Assembly (NCBI GenBank): GCA_019750095.1
Contig: JAIEOW010000003.1
Location: forward strand, 1-34,732
From: Phycisphaerales bacterium
GTDB taxonomy: Bacteria; Planctomycetota; Phycisphaerae; Phycisphaerales; UBA1924
Length of the DNA: 34,732 nucleotides
Reading direction: 5' to 3'
Positions 1-7,846 of the stretch are shown here, one piece after another. A program made the translations under genes and the position numbers. The notes under the pieces were generated by a model that ran no database searches, was not told the origin of the DNA, and worked only from the letters and a program-made list of their open reading frames with translations. Numbering within the stretch: the first letter of the stretch is position 1; the number at the start of each line of letters is the position of its first letter.

Positions 1-1
1 G

Positions 2-118
2 CTGGTGCCGGGCGTTGTGGTGGTGACGCGCGGGGTGTATCTGCTGACGCAGATTCGGCCCAAGGCAGAGGCGGGGCATGATCACGATCATGAGCATGAC
101 CATGGGCATGAGCATTGA
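2..118 (+). CDS. RND efflux periplasmic adaptor (membrane fusion protein), C-terminal end
   Basis: Only the last 38 residues are in the window; the gene enters from the left edge. The segment LVPGVVVVTRGVYLLTQ fits the C-terminal strand of CzcB/CusB-type adaptors, where a PG..VV..G.. motif precedes the end. It is followed by a tail of alternating His, Asp and Glu that should bind divalent or soft metal ions. The adaptor would bridge the inner-membrane RND pump encoded next and the TolC-like channel encoded at 5138-6502. Identity rests on this short match and on being directly upstream of the pump on the same strand, so the family is likely but the metal specificity cannot be read. Confidence 0.7.
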   Translation: MVPGVVVVTRGVYLLTQIRPKAEAGHDHDHEHDHGHEH

Positions 119-323
119 GGGGGGAGGCAGGGGGCAAGAGGGAGGAGGCAAGAGGGAGGAGGCATGAGGCATGAGGCATGAGGCAAGAGGCAAGAGGCAA
201 GAGGCATCAAGGCATCGAGGCAGTGATGCGGTGAAACAGAATGGTGAAGAGGCGCACGCTCGGGACGGGCGTGCCACCTGAAACCCGATTCCCGATTCCC
301 GATTCCCGATTCCGGAGACACGC
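119..323. repeat. Composite intergenic repeat region: heptamer arrays and palindrome
   Basis: This spacer inside the efflux operon is almost wholly repetitive. From about 120 to 223 it contains heptamer-like units of the type GGCAAGA and GGCATGA, ending in GGCATCAAGGCATCGAG. A 9-bp stem hairpin (254-262 pairing with 266-274, loop GGA, one G-T wobble) follows. Then come four exact tandem copies of CCCGATT (284-311). The start signal of the next gene (GGAG at 314-317) begins at the repeat edge. The same families recur at 12,650-12,735, 13,059-13,125 and 13,549-13,686. It resembles the short tandemly repeated repetitive sequences (heptamers) described in cyanobacteria. No gene is supported here. 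Confidence 0.85.
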
Positions 324-3300
324 GTGCTGAAGTTGATGGTTCATTTTTCTCTTCGCCAGCGGGTGATCGTGCTGATCGCTGCGCTGGCGCTGTGCGTGTA
401 TGGGTATGTCGCGGCTCGGGGTTTGCCGATTGACGTGCTGCCGGACATCAACAAGCCGACGGTGTCGATCCTGACGGAGGTACCTGGGCTTGCGCCGGAG
501 GAAGTGGAAGCGCAGGTAACGGCTCCGATCGAGATGGGGATCAACGGGGCGGCGGGTGTGGAGCGGGTGCGATCGGTGTCGGGGATCGGGCTGAGTGTTG
601 TGCACGTGGAGTTTGCGTGGGGGAGCGATATCTATCGGTGCAGGCAGACGGTACAGGAGCGGCTGGCCGAAGCGCGGGAGCGATTGCCCGAGAACGTCAC
701 GCCGCACATGGGGCCGATTTCTTCGTTGATGGGCGAGATCATGCTCATGGGCGTGACGAGCTCGACGCTGACGCCCATGGAGCAGCGCGAGGCGGCGGAC
801 TGGCTGGTGCGGCCCGCGCTGCTCGCGATTCCGGGCGTGTCGAACGTCACGGTGATCGGTGGAGAGTTGAAGCAGTTTCAGGTGAAGGCCGATCCGGACA
901 AGCTGCGGCTGTTTGGCGTGACGCTTGAGGATCTTGAACGTGCGGTGGCCGCGTCGAACAAGAACACGGGCGGCGGTTTTCTGATCGGATCGTCCAACGA
1001 GTTGGTGGTGCGGAACATCGGTCGGCTGCGGACGTCGGAGGAGATCGCGTCCGCGCTGGTTGCGACCCGATTGAGTGAGCCGGGGAATCATGCGGTGGCG
1101 GTGCGCGTGCGCGATGTGGCGCGGGTGGTTGAGGGGCCGGCGGCGGCGCGACGCGGCGACGCGAGCGTGCTGGCTCAGCCGGGGGTGATTCTGGCGATCA
1201 GCAAGCAGCCCGGAGCCGACACGCGCGCGGTGACGGACGCGATCGACAAGCGGTTGAAGGAACTCGGCCCGAGCTTGCCCAAGGGGCTTGTGGTCGATCC
1301 CGATCTGTTCCGCCAGGCGCACTTCATCGAGGCGTCGGTGGGGAATGTGATCGAGGCGCTGCGCGACGGGACAATCCTGGTCGTGATCGTGCTGATCCTG
1401 TTTCTGCTGAACTGGCGCGTGACGGTGATCACGCTGACGGCGATTCCGCTGTCGATCCTGACGACCTTCATCGTGTTCAAGCTGCTGGGTGAGTCGGTGA
1501 ACACGATGACGCTCGGAGGAATCGCGATCGCGGTGGGCGAACTGGTGGATGATGCGGTGGTGGGGGTGGAGAACATTCACCGGCGGCTGCGCGAGAATCG
1601 TGCGAGCGCAAAGCCGGGGCCGGCGCTGCGGGTGATCTTTGACGCGACGTGCGAGGTGCGCGGGCCGATCCTGGTGTCGACGGCGATCGTGCTGCTGGTG
1701 TTTCTGCCGCTGTTCTTTCTGCCGGGGCTTGCGGGGCGGCTGTTCACGCCGCTGGCGCACGCGTACATCGTGTCGGTGTTTGCGTCGATGATCGTTTCGC
1801 TTACGGTGACGCCGGTGCTGTCGTGGTATCTGCTTGGCAAGGGGCGAAAAGGGCTCGGCCCTGCGAGCGGAGAAGAGAGAGATGGATTGGTGCTGCGCAC
1901 GTGCAAGGCGGCAGCGAAGTGGGCGTATGACCGCACGCTGGATCGGCCTATGGCGGTGCTCGGGGTGTGCTTGGTGCTGGTGATCGCGTGTTCGGTTGCG
2001 GTGGCGCGGATGGGGTCTGAGTTTCTGCCGGCGTTCAACGAGGGAACGGCGGTTGTGGGCGTCAATGTTGCGCCCGGAGTGTCACTCGCTGAGTCTGCAC
2101 GGCTGGGGACGACGGCGGAGCGGATACTGCTGGAGATTCCTGAGGTGAAGCATGTCGCACGCCGAACTGGGCGTGCGGAAAACGATGAGCATGCGCTGGG
2201 GCCAAACTCGTCGGAGATCGAGGTGGACTTCTTCAATGATGAAGATGTGAGCGCCCAGAAGAAGGGGAAGTATGTCGCCTTGTCTGGCGATCGGGTGCCC
2301 CCCAGTTCGCTTCGGCCGCGGCGTGAGGTGTTCAGGGACATTCGTGGGCGGCTCGGGGAGCTGCCGGGTGCAAACGTGACGGTGGGACAGCCGATCGGGC
2401 ATCGGATTGAACACCTGGAGACCGGCGTGCAGGCGCAGATCGTGGTGAAGATTCAGGGGCAGGAGCTTTCGCAGTTGCGGGCGGTGGCGGAGAAGGCCAG
2501 GGGCTTGATGAGCGGGCTGGCGGGGGTTGTGGATCTGGAGATTGAGCAGCAGGTGATGACGCCGCAGGTGCGGGTGAAGATTGATGCGGAGCGAGCGGCG
2601 GTGTATGGATTCACTCCGGCGCAGCTTGTGGACACGCTGGAGACGGCGGTCGGCGGGCGCGTGGTGTCGCAAGTGCTCGATGGGCTGAAGAGTTATGACC
2701 TTGTAGTGATGTTTGATGATCCCTGGCGGGCGGACCTGGTGGGCGGATCGACGGTGCTGGCGCTGAAGCGGCTTACGGAGGTTCGGCTGGTGTCGCCGAG
2801 CGGTGCGGTTGCGCTGATCGGAGATGTCGCGGATGTGCAGGAGTACTTTGCGCCGAACCAGGTGTCGCGTGAGAACGCGCAGCGGCGGATCGTGGTAAGT
2901 TGCAACGTGCAGGGGCAGGATCTTGGTCGAACGGCGGAGTCGATCGAACGAACGCTGGCGGAGCGACTGACGCCGCCGGTGGGATATGCGTGGGTGGTGG
3001 AGGGGCAGTTTGAGAGCCAACGCAAGGCGGTGCGCGTGATCGCGATCCTCGGCGCGCTCTCGCTGCTGGTGATGCTGACGCTGCTGTGGACGCACTTTGG
3101 CAGCGGGATCATGGCGGCGCAGGTGATGCTGAACATTCCGTTCGCGTTCATCGGCGCGGTGGCGGCGTTGCTGATCGCGCGGGAGCCGTTCAGTGTGGCG
3201 AGTCTGATCGGGTTCATCAGCCTGTGCGGCATCTCGGCGCGGAACGGGGTGCTGATGATCAGCCACTATCTGCACCTGATGCTGGAGGAGAAGATGCCCT

Positions 3301-3638
3301 TTGGGCGCGAGATGGTGATCAAGGGATCACAGGAGCGGGTAGCGCCGGTGCTGATGACCGCGCTCACGACTGGACTTGCGACGCTGCCGTTGATCCTGTC
3401 GCCGGATGCGCCGGGGAAGGAGATCCTGTATCCACTGGCGCTTGTGGTGTTCGGCGGGCTGATCACGTCGACCCTGCTGGACTTTTTCGTGACGCCAACG
3501 GTGTTTCTGCGGTTCTCCGGGCGCGCGTCGCAGCGGCTGCTGGACCGCAAGACGCGACACGATCATGATGATGTGCTGGAGGACGTGCTGGGCGGGGCGG
3601 CTGGGGCGAAGAGCGGAGTGCAGGGTGGCGGTGGGTGA
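324..3638 (+). CDS. Heavy-metal efflux RND pump (CusA/CzcA family permease)
   Basis: The 1104-residue protein is an inner-membrane proton-driven pump of the HME-RND class, exporting metal cations through a trimer coupled to an adaptor and outer-membrane channel. The N terminus (FSLRQR, one membrane helix, then LPIDVLPDINKPTV and PGLAPEEVE) is characteristic. The fourth transmembrane helix region has GELVDDAVVGVENIHRRL around residues 405-422, with acidic residues E406, D409 and D410 in the proton-relay position of HME pumps. A second half repeats the architecture, as usual. The GTG start is preceded by GGAG six bases away; an ATG at 336 is the alternative. The C terminus carries a short His/Asp stretch. 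Cu/Ag versus Zn/Co/Ni specificity cannot be decided. Confidence 0.93.
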   Translation: MLKLMVHFSLRQRVIVLIAALALCVYGYVAARGLPIDVLPDINKPTVSILTEVPGLAPEEVEAQVTAPIEMGINGAAGVERVRSVSGIGLSVVHVEFAWGSDIYRCRQTVQERLAEARERLPENVTPHMGPISSLMGEIMLMGVTSSTLTPMEQREAADWLVRPALLAIPGVSNVTVIGGELKQFQVKADPDKLRLFGVTLEDLERAVAASNKNTGGGFLIGSSNELVVRNIGRLRTSEEIASALVATRLSEPGNHAVAVRVRDVARVVEGPAAARRGDASVLAQPGVILAISKQPGADTRAVTDAIDKRLKELGPSLPKGLVVDPDLFRQAHFIEASVGNVIEALRDGTILVVIVLILFLLNWRVTVITLTAIPLSILTTFIVFKLLGESVNTMTLGGIAIAVGELVDDAVVGVENIHRRLRENRASAKPGPALRVIFDATCEVRGPILVSTAIVLLVFLPLFFLPGLAGRLFTPLAHAYIVSVFASMIVSLTVTPVLSWYLLGKGRKGLGPASGEERDGLVLRTCKAAAKWAYDRTLDRPMAVLGVCLVLVIACSVAVARMGSEFLPAFNEGTAVVGVNVAPGVSLAESARLGTTAERILLEIPEVKHVARRTGRAENDEHALGPNSSEIEVDFFNDEDVSAQKKGKYVALSGDRVPPSSLRPRREVFRDIRGRLGELPGANVTVGQPIGHRIEHLETGVQAQIVVKIQGQELSQLRAVAEKARGLMSGLAGVVDLEIEQQVMTPQVRVKIDAERAAVYGFTPAQLVDTLETAVGGRVVSQVLDGLKSYDLVVMFDDPWRADLVGGSTVLALKRLTEVRLVSPSGAVALIGDVADVQEYFAPNQVSRENAQRRIVVSCNVQGQDLGRTAESIERTLAERLTPPVGYAWVVEGQFESQRKAVRVIAILGALSLLVMLTLLWTHFGSGIMAAQVMLNIPFAFIGAVAALLIAREPFSVASLIGFISLCGISARNGVLMISHYLHLMLEEKMPFGREMVIKGSQERVAPVLMTALTTGLATLPLILSPDAPGKEILYPLALVVFGGLITSTLLDFFVTPTVFLRFSGRASQRLLDRKTRHDHDDVLEDVLGGAAGAKSGVQGGGG

Positions 3639-3639
3639 C

Positions 3640-3659
3640 GATGTAGCATACGCTACATC
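3640..3659. promoter_or_regulatory. Perfect inverted repeat after the RND gene
   Basis: GATGTAGC and GCTACATC form a perfect 8-bp inverted repeat around the loop ATAC, starting one base after the pump stop codon and 54 bases before the start of the metal-binding protein gene. It could be an operator for a metal sensor or an RNA hairpin affecting downstream expression. No T-run follows, so a standard intrinsic terminator is unlikely. Confidence 0.5.
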
Positions 3660-3713
3660 TCCTGCAAGCTTTGGAGTGTGCCTGGGTCGTTTACAGGAAA
3701 CAAGGAAGAGACC

Positions 3714-5141
3714 ATGAAGACTCGCAAGCGATGGAGCATCGCTGTTGTTGTCGCCCTTGCCGGATCGGGTTTGGGCGCGAGTGCGATGGGGCAGGTCAAG
3801 GATCACCATGGGCACAGCCACGCGGAGGTGGTGCCTGCGAAGACGTTTGCCGAAGTGCTTATGCGTTTGAGGGCACTGGCGAACGACGCGGATGCGGCGT
3901 TTACCAAGGGTGATCTGCACGCCGCGGACGAGGCGGGGTATCAGATCGGGGTGCTCTCACGTCAAGTCGGTCGACTGGCGCTTGCGCAGGGGAGTGGCGT
4001 GGAGAAAGCAAAGGTTCGTGAGGCGAACCTGGCAGGCAAGGACCTTGCGAAGGCTGCCGACGAGATGCACGACTATGCCGCAGAGGGCAAGAAGGCCGAG
4101 ACCGGCAAGCAGCTTGAAGAGGTGAAGAAACAGCTTGCCAAGTTGGAGGCGCTGCGGCCGGAGAAGTTCATCTGCGACATGCACTGCGAGACGACCAAGA
4201 CGTATGACTCGGCGGGGATGTGCCCGGTGTGCAAGATGGCTCTGGTGAAGCTGAGCGAAGCGCCGTTCTCATCGACGATCGGCGCGGCGGGAACGGTGAC
4301 CGCGGGCAAGCCGTCGGACATCACGATCACGCTCCGTCAGCCCGACGGGAATCCGGTGGACAAGATCGACACGGTGCATGAGCATCCGCTGCATCTGATC
4401 TTTGTGTCGGAGGATCTGTCGTACTACGCGCATGAGCATCCGGTGCGCCGGCCCGATGGCGTGTTTGACTTGAAGGGGTTCACGTTTCCGTTTCCGGGTA
4501 AGTTCCTGGCCTTCAGTGATTTCACGCCAACGGGGTTTGGGAATCGCGTGGCGCGATCGGACTTTCGTGTGGCGGGCGATGGCGGAACGCCACCGGCGCT
4601 GACGCTGAAGGAAGACTACGACGTGGTCGCCAAGGTGAACGGCTACGAGATTCGCCAGCGGTGCAACGGCGAGAAGTTTTTCGTCGGCAAGCACTCGTTC
4701 TTTCGCTACGGTATCGAGAAGGACGGCAAGCCGGTGACGGATCTTCAGAAGCTGATGGGCGAGCTTGGTCACCTCGTGATCATCTCGGCGGACCTGAAGG
4801 ACTATGTGCACGCGCATCCGATCGAACTCGACGATGAGAGCGAGAAGAAGAGTGATGCCAAGAAGGACGATCACGGGCACGATCATGAGCATCATGCGAT
4901 GAGCCCGGAGGTCGAGGCCGAGGCACGCAAGGTGATGCTGGCGAACGGCAAGCCGTCGGATGTCGTCTTTCACGCGGTGCTTCCGAGACCGGGGATGTAC
5001 CGGCTGCTTGCGCAGTTTCAGCACCAGGGGAAGGTGATCACGGTGCCGATGAATGTTGATGCCCAGATGCCCGAGGGTGGCATGCCCGCGGCGAAGCCGA
5101 GCGGCGGACATGATCACTCTGGTCATGGAGCCAAGCCGTGA
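3714..5141 (+). CDS. Secreted His-rich heavy-metal-binding protein
   Basis: This 475-residue protein has a signal peptide (MKTRKRWS, then a hydrophobic stretch ending near ASAMGQ) and should act in the periplasm. After a helical region, residues about 152-180 match the heavy-metal-binding domain often found next to Cu/Ag efflux systems, with CDMHC and, later, MCPVCKMAL giving Cys/His/Met ligands. Two similar segments follow: HLIFVSEDLSYYAHEHP near 226-242 and HLVIISADLKDYVHAHP near 353-369, which look like a domain duplication. His-rich patches lie near the mature N terminus (DHHGHSH), in a middle linker (HGHDHEHH) and at the C terminus. ATG 3714 is chosen because AAGGAAGAG lies just upstream; an earlier in-frame GTG at 3678 would displace the signal peptide. 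It probably hands metal to the pump. Confidence 0.8.
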   Translation: MKTRKRWSIAVVVALAGSGLGASAMGQVKDHHGHSHAEVVPAKTFAEVLMRLRALANDADAAFTKGDLHAADEAGYQIGVLSRQVGRLALAQGSGVEKAKVREANLAGKDLAKAADEMHDYAAEGKKAETGKQLEEVKKQLAKLEALRPEKFICDMHCETTKTYDSAGMCPVCKMALVKLSEAPFSSTIGAAGTVTAGKPSDITITLRQPDGNPVDKIDTVHEHPLHLIFVSEDLSYYAHEHPVRRPDGVFDLKGFTFPFPGKFLAFSDFTPTGFGNRVARSDFRVAGDGGTPPALTLKEDYDVVAKVNGYEIRQRCNGEKFFVGKHSFFRYGIEKDGKPVTDLQKLMGELGHLVIISADLKDYVHAHPIELDDESEKKSDAKKDDHGHDHEHHAMSPEVEAEARKVMLANGKPSDVVFHAVLPRPGMYRLLAQFQHQGKVITVPMNVDAQMPEGGMPAAKPSGGHDHSGHGAKP

Positions 5142-6502
5142 GGACGATGGATCGTGGAGGTGCGCGGCTTGCGTTCATGGGCTCGGTTGCAGCGTTGTGC
5201 GGCGGATGCGCAACGCTGAACGCGGATCGTGAGCTGGGTCGCGCGGAGACGCAGGTCGAGGCGCGGCTGGGCTTGCGTCCCGCCTGGGTGTCGTCGTCGC
5301 AGGCGAGCGATCGCCACGATGGGTCCTGGGTGCTGAGCGACCGCGATGCGGTGGTGGCCGCGCTCTCGCACGATGCCGAGCTTCTGGCGATGGTCGAGCG
5401 CGTGCGCGAGACGCGGGCGGATCTGGTGCAGGAAGGGCTGTTGCCGAACCCGGTCTTGAGCGTTGAGCTTGCGTGGCCGGTGAGCGATGGCGGCGGAACG
5501 AAAGTCGCCGTGGGATTGACGCAGCAGCTTGTCATGTTGCTGACGCGCCGCGATCGAATGCGGGCGGCGGATGATGAACTCGCGGCGGCGGTGCTGACGC
5601 TGTCGGATCGCGCGCTGGATCTGGCCGCGCGGACGAGATCGACGCATGCACATCTCAGGCATGCTCGTGCGCGAATTGTGCCAGCGCGCCGGGCGGTGGA
5701 GCTTGCACAGAGTGCGCTGGAAGCGGCTCGTGTCCAGCGATTGGCGGGCCAATCGACATCGCTTCAGGTCATTCAGCAGGAGATGGCGCTTCTCGGGGCA
5801 CAAGCCGCGCTGGAGGAACATGAGGCGCACGCACGCACGCACGAGCGGGAGTTGCTTGCACTGGTCGGATCACCGGAGTATCTCGGAAGCGTGGATGCCG
5901 TCGCGGCGGTGCTGGATTCAGCGGATGTTCCAAATGACGAATCGGTGATGCTGACGATGGCGATCGAGCAGCGACTGGATGTGGCGGCCGAGGATGCGCG
6001 GGCTCGGGCGGCGCTCGCGCGGGCCGGGGTCGCGGCGTCGGAGGCGTTCGGCGATCTGGCGGCGGGGCCGGCGTTTGAGCGAACGGATGATGGTCGGAAG
6101 GAGCTTGGGCCGGCGATCAGTGTGCCCATTCCGGTCTTTGATACGGGTGATGCCCGCAAGGCGAAGGGTGTGGCGATTGCGCGTCAGGCCGAGCTGCACG
6201 CGATCTCGACGCGGCGCAAAGCCGCGGCGGAGGTTCGATCGGCGTGGGCGACGTTCCAGCTTGCGGCGTCTCGGCTTGCGCGTGCGGAGGGTGCGGCAAG
6301 TGCGCTCGCTTCCGAGGGCGTTCGGCTGGCCGAGGCGGCGGTGCAATCGGGCGAGGCGGACCGACTCACGCGGATCAACGCGAGGCTCTCGGCGGAGATG
6401 GTGAATACTCAGGTCGTTGATGCGCGGGAGCAGGCTGAACTGGCTCGGATCGCGCTCTGGAGAGCGGCGGGCGGGATGCTGGCGACGCGTCCCGCGCCAT
6501 AG
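5138..6502 (+). CDS. TolC-family outer-membrane efflux channel (lipoprotein)
   Basis: The 454-residue product has the pattern of outer-membrane factors: a short N-terminal signal with a lipobox-like LCGGC (CATLN after it), then long Ala/Arg/Glu-rich helices in two similar halves, including NPVLSVELAWP and the later GPAISVPIPVFDTGDA, which correspond to the paired strand motifs of the family. It would form the trimeric exit duct of the efflux complex. The GTG start overlaps the stop of the metal-binding gene (GTGA) and GGAG lies seven bases upstream; ATG 5147 is an alternative that keeps the signal. The overlap indicates translational coupling and one operon. It ends 16 bases before the convergent corA stop. 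Confidence 0.88.
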   Translation: MRTMDRGGARLAFMGSVAALCGGCATLNADRELGRAETQVEARLGLRPAWVSSSQASDRHDGSWVLSDRDAVVAALSHDAELLAMVERVRETRADLVQEGLLPNPVLSVELAWPVSDGGGTKVAVGLTQQLVMLLTRRDRMRAADDELAAAVLTLSDRALDLAARTRSTHAHLRHARARIVPARRAVELAQSALEAARVQRLAGQSTSLQVIQQEMALLGAQAALEEHEAHARTHERELLALVGSPEYLGSVDAVAAVLDSADVPNDESVMLTMAIEQRLDVAAEDARARAALARAGVAASEAFGDLAAGPAFERTDDGRKELGPAISVPIPVFDTGDARKAKGVAIARQAELHAISTRRKAAAEVRSAWATFQLAASRLARAEGAASALASEGVRLAEAAVQSGEADRLTRINARLSAEMVNTQVVDAREQAELARIALWRAAGGMLATRPAP

Positions 6503-6518
6503 CGTGCGGCTCGAGCGG

Positions 6519-7643
6519 TCACGGTCTGCCCGGACCCCAGTTGCCAGGGCCGATCCAGCCGCGTTTGTAGAACCACGCGAGCATGCCGCCGCCGGAGATG
6601 AGAATGACGGCCCAGACGAAGAGATAGCCGTACTTCCAGTGGAGTTCGGGCATGTTGAGCGGGTGGTTGGTGTCGAAGTTCATGCCGTAGATGCCCACGA
6701 TGAAGCTGAGGGGCATGAAGATTGTGGCGATGACGGTGAGGACCTTCATGACCTCGTTGAGCCGATGGCTTTGCGAGGAGAGGTAGATGTCCATGAGGTC
6801 TGAACCGAGTTCGCGGTAGTTTTCGAGCATGTCGATGAGCTGGACGAGGTGGTCGTAGGCGTCGCGCATGTAGACGCGGGTTTCGGGGTGGATGAGCGAC
6901 GAGTCGCCGCGGGCGAGCAGGCCGACGCTTTCGCGGGCGGGCCAGATGGCGCGTCGAATCAGGAGCAGTTCGCGCTTTGTCGCGTGGATTTCGTGGACAA
7001 TGGAGGCGTTTGGCCGATCGACAGCGCGGTCCTCGAGCTCTTCGAGTTTCTCGCCGAAGGCTTCGAGCACGGGGAAGTACGCGTCGACGACGGCGTCGAT
7101 GATCGAGTAGACAAGATAATCGGGGCCAGCGGAGCAGGTTTTGCCGCGAGAGCCGCGGATGCGTTCACGGACGGGATCGAGGCAATCGCCCTGGCGTTCC
7201 TGGAAGGTGACGACGAAGCTCTCGCCGAGGAAGATGCTGACCTGGTCGGTGTCGAAGTGCCCGTCGGTGGGCATGGGCTCGCGGATGACGATGAAGAGGT
7301 GATCGGCGAAGAGATCGACTTTGGGGCGCTGGCGCGTGGAGAGGACGTCTTCCAGAGCGAGCTTGTGCAGGCCGAAGAACTCACCGACGTGGCGGATGGC
7401 ATCGGCGTCACCGAGGCCGTCGACATTGACCCAGATGCGCGGGTGGCGAGCGCGGAAAGCGCGCAGCTCGTCGATGGATGCGATCTCGCGTTCTTCGTGG
7501 GAGCTCTCGCCGCCATAGCCGATGACGGTGATTCTCGGCTTCGGCGCGGCGGGGTCGGCGATGAGTGTCTCGGGGGCGGTGCCCGGGGGCTTGAGCTGGA
7601 GTTGCCGCTTGAGCTTTTTGGATCGTGGACGACGAATGCGCAT
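6519..7643 (-). CDS. corA: CorA-family magnesium/cobalt channel
   Basis: The 374-residue protein forms a homopentameric inner-membrane channel for Mg2+ or Co2+. It has an Arg/Lys-rich N terminus, a cytoplasmic alpha/beta domain (WVNVDGLGD, LALEDVLSTRQRPK), a long stalk helix (LEELEDRAV through ENYRELGSDLMDIYLS), and two C-terminal membrane helices joined by the signature YGMNF followed by an acidic loop (MPEL). The positively charged C terminus WFYKRGWIG also fits. The ATG at 7643 has GAGG five bases upstream. An in-frame extension to 7859 exists but has no family character and would cross into the divergent gene. The 203 bases before the MFS gene must hold both promoters; I could not identify either. 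Confidence 0.95.
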   Translation of the reverse strand: MRIRRPRSKKLKRQLQLKPPGTAPETLIADPAAPKPRITVIGYGGESSHEEREIASIDELRAFRARHPRIWVNVDGLGDADAIRHVGEFFGLHKLALEDVLSTRQRPKVDLFADHLFIVIREPMPTDGHFDTDQVSIFLGESFVVTFQERQGDCLDPVRERIRGSRGKTCSAGPDYLVYSIIDAVVDAYFPVLEAFGEKLEELEDRAVDRPNASIVHEIHATKRELLLIRRAIWPARESVGLLARGDSSLIHPETRVYMRDAYDHLVQLIDMLENYRELGSDLMDIYLSSQSHRLNEVMKVLTVIATIFMPLSFIVGIYGMNFDTNHPLNMPELHWKYGYLFVWAVILISGGGMLAWFYKRGWIGPGNWGPGRP

Positions 7644-7846
7644 CTGAACCTCGCTCGCGGAGCGTATCGCGACTGGACTGCGGACGTGACGTGTTGAGTT
7701 CTGAAGTTCGGGGGCTTTGGGGCGACTTGTTGCCAGAATGCAGCAACAATCCCGGTCTGATGACGAGTGCGGACCAGAAGATTTAAGAGTCACCCACATC
7801 GTCGGCACGCGAGCCGCAACTGGTCCCACGGGGGCTCCGAGCACGG

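Noticed and set aside
207-1760. Long minus-strand open frame opposite the RND pump
   Set aside because: Composition is Arg/His/Gln-rich without motifs, and the plus-strand protein is an unmistakable RND pump.
3640-3659. BlaI/CopY-type operator
   Set aside because: Those operators have TACA and TGTA halves in the opposite arrangement (TACA-N-TGTA); here the order is TGTAGC-N4-GCTACA.
6849-7697. Plus-strand open frame opposite corA
   Set aside because: The minus strand encodes a full CorA with YGMNF; the opposite frame is Val/Asp/Gly-rich mirror sequence.
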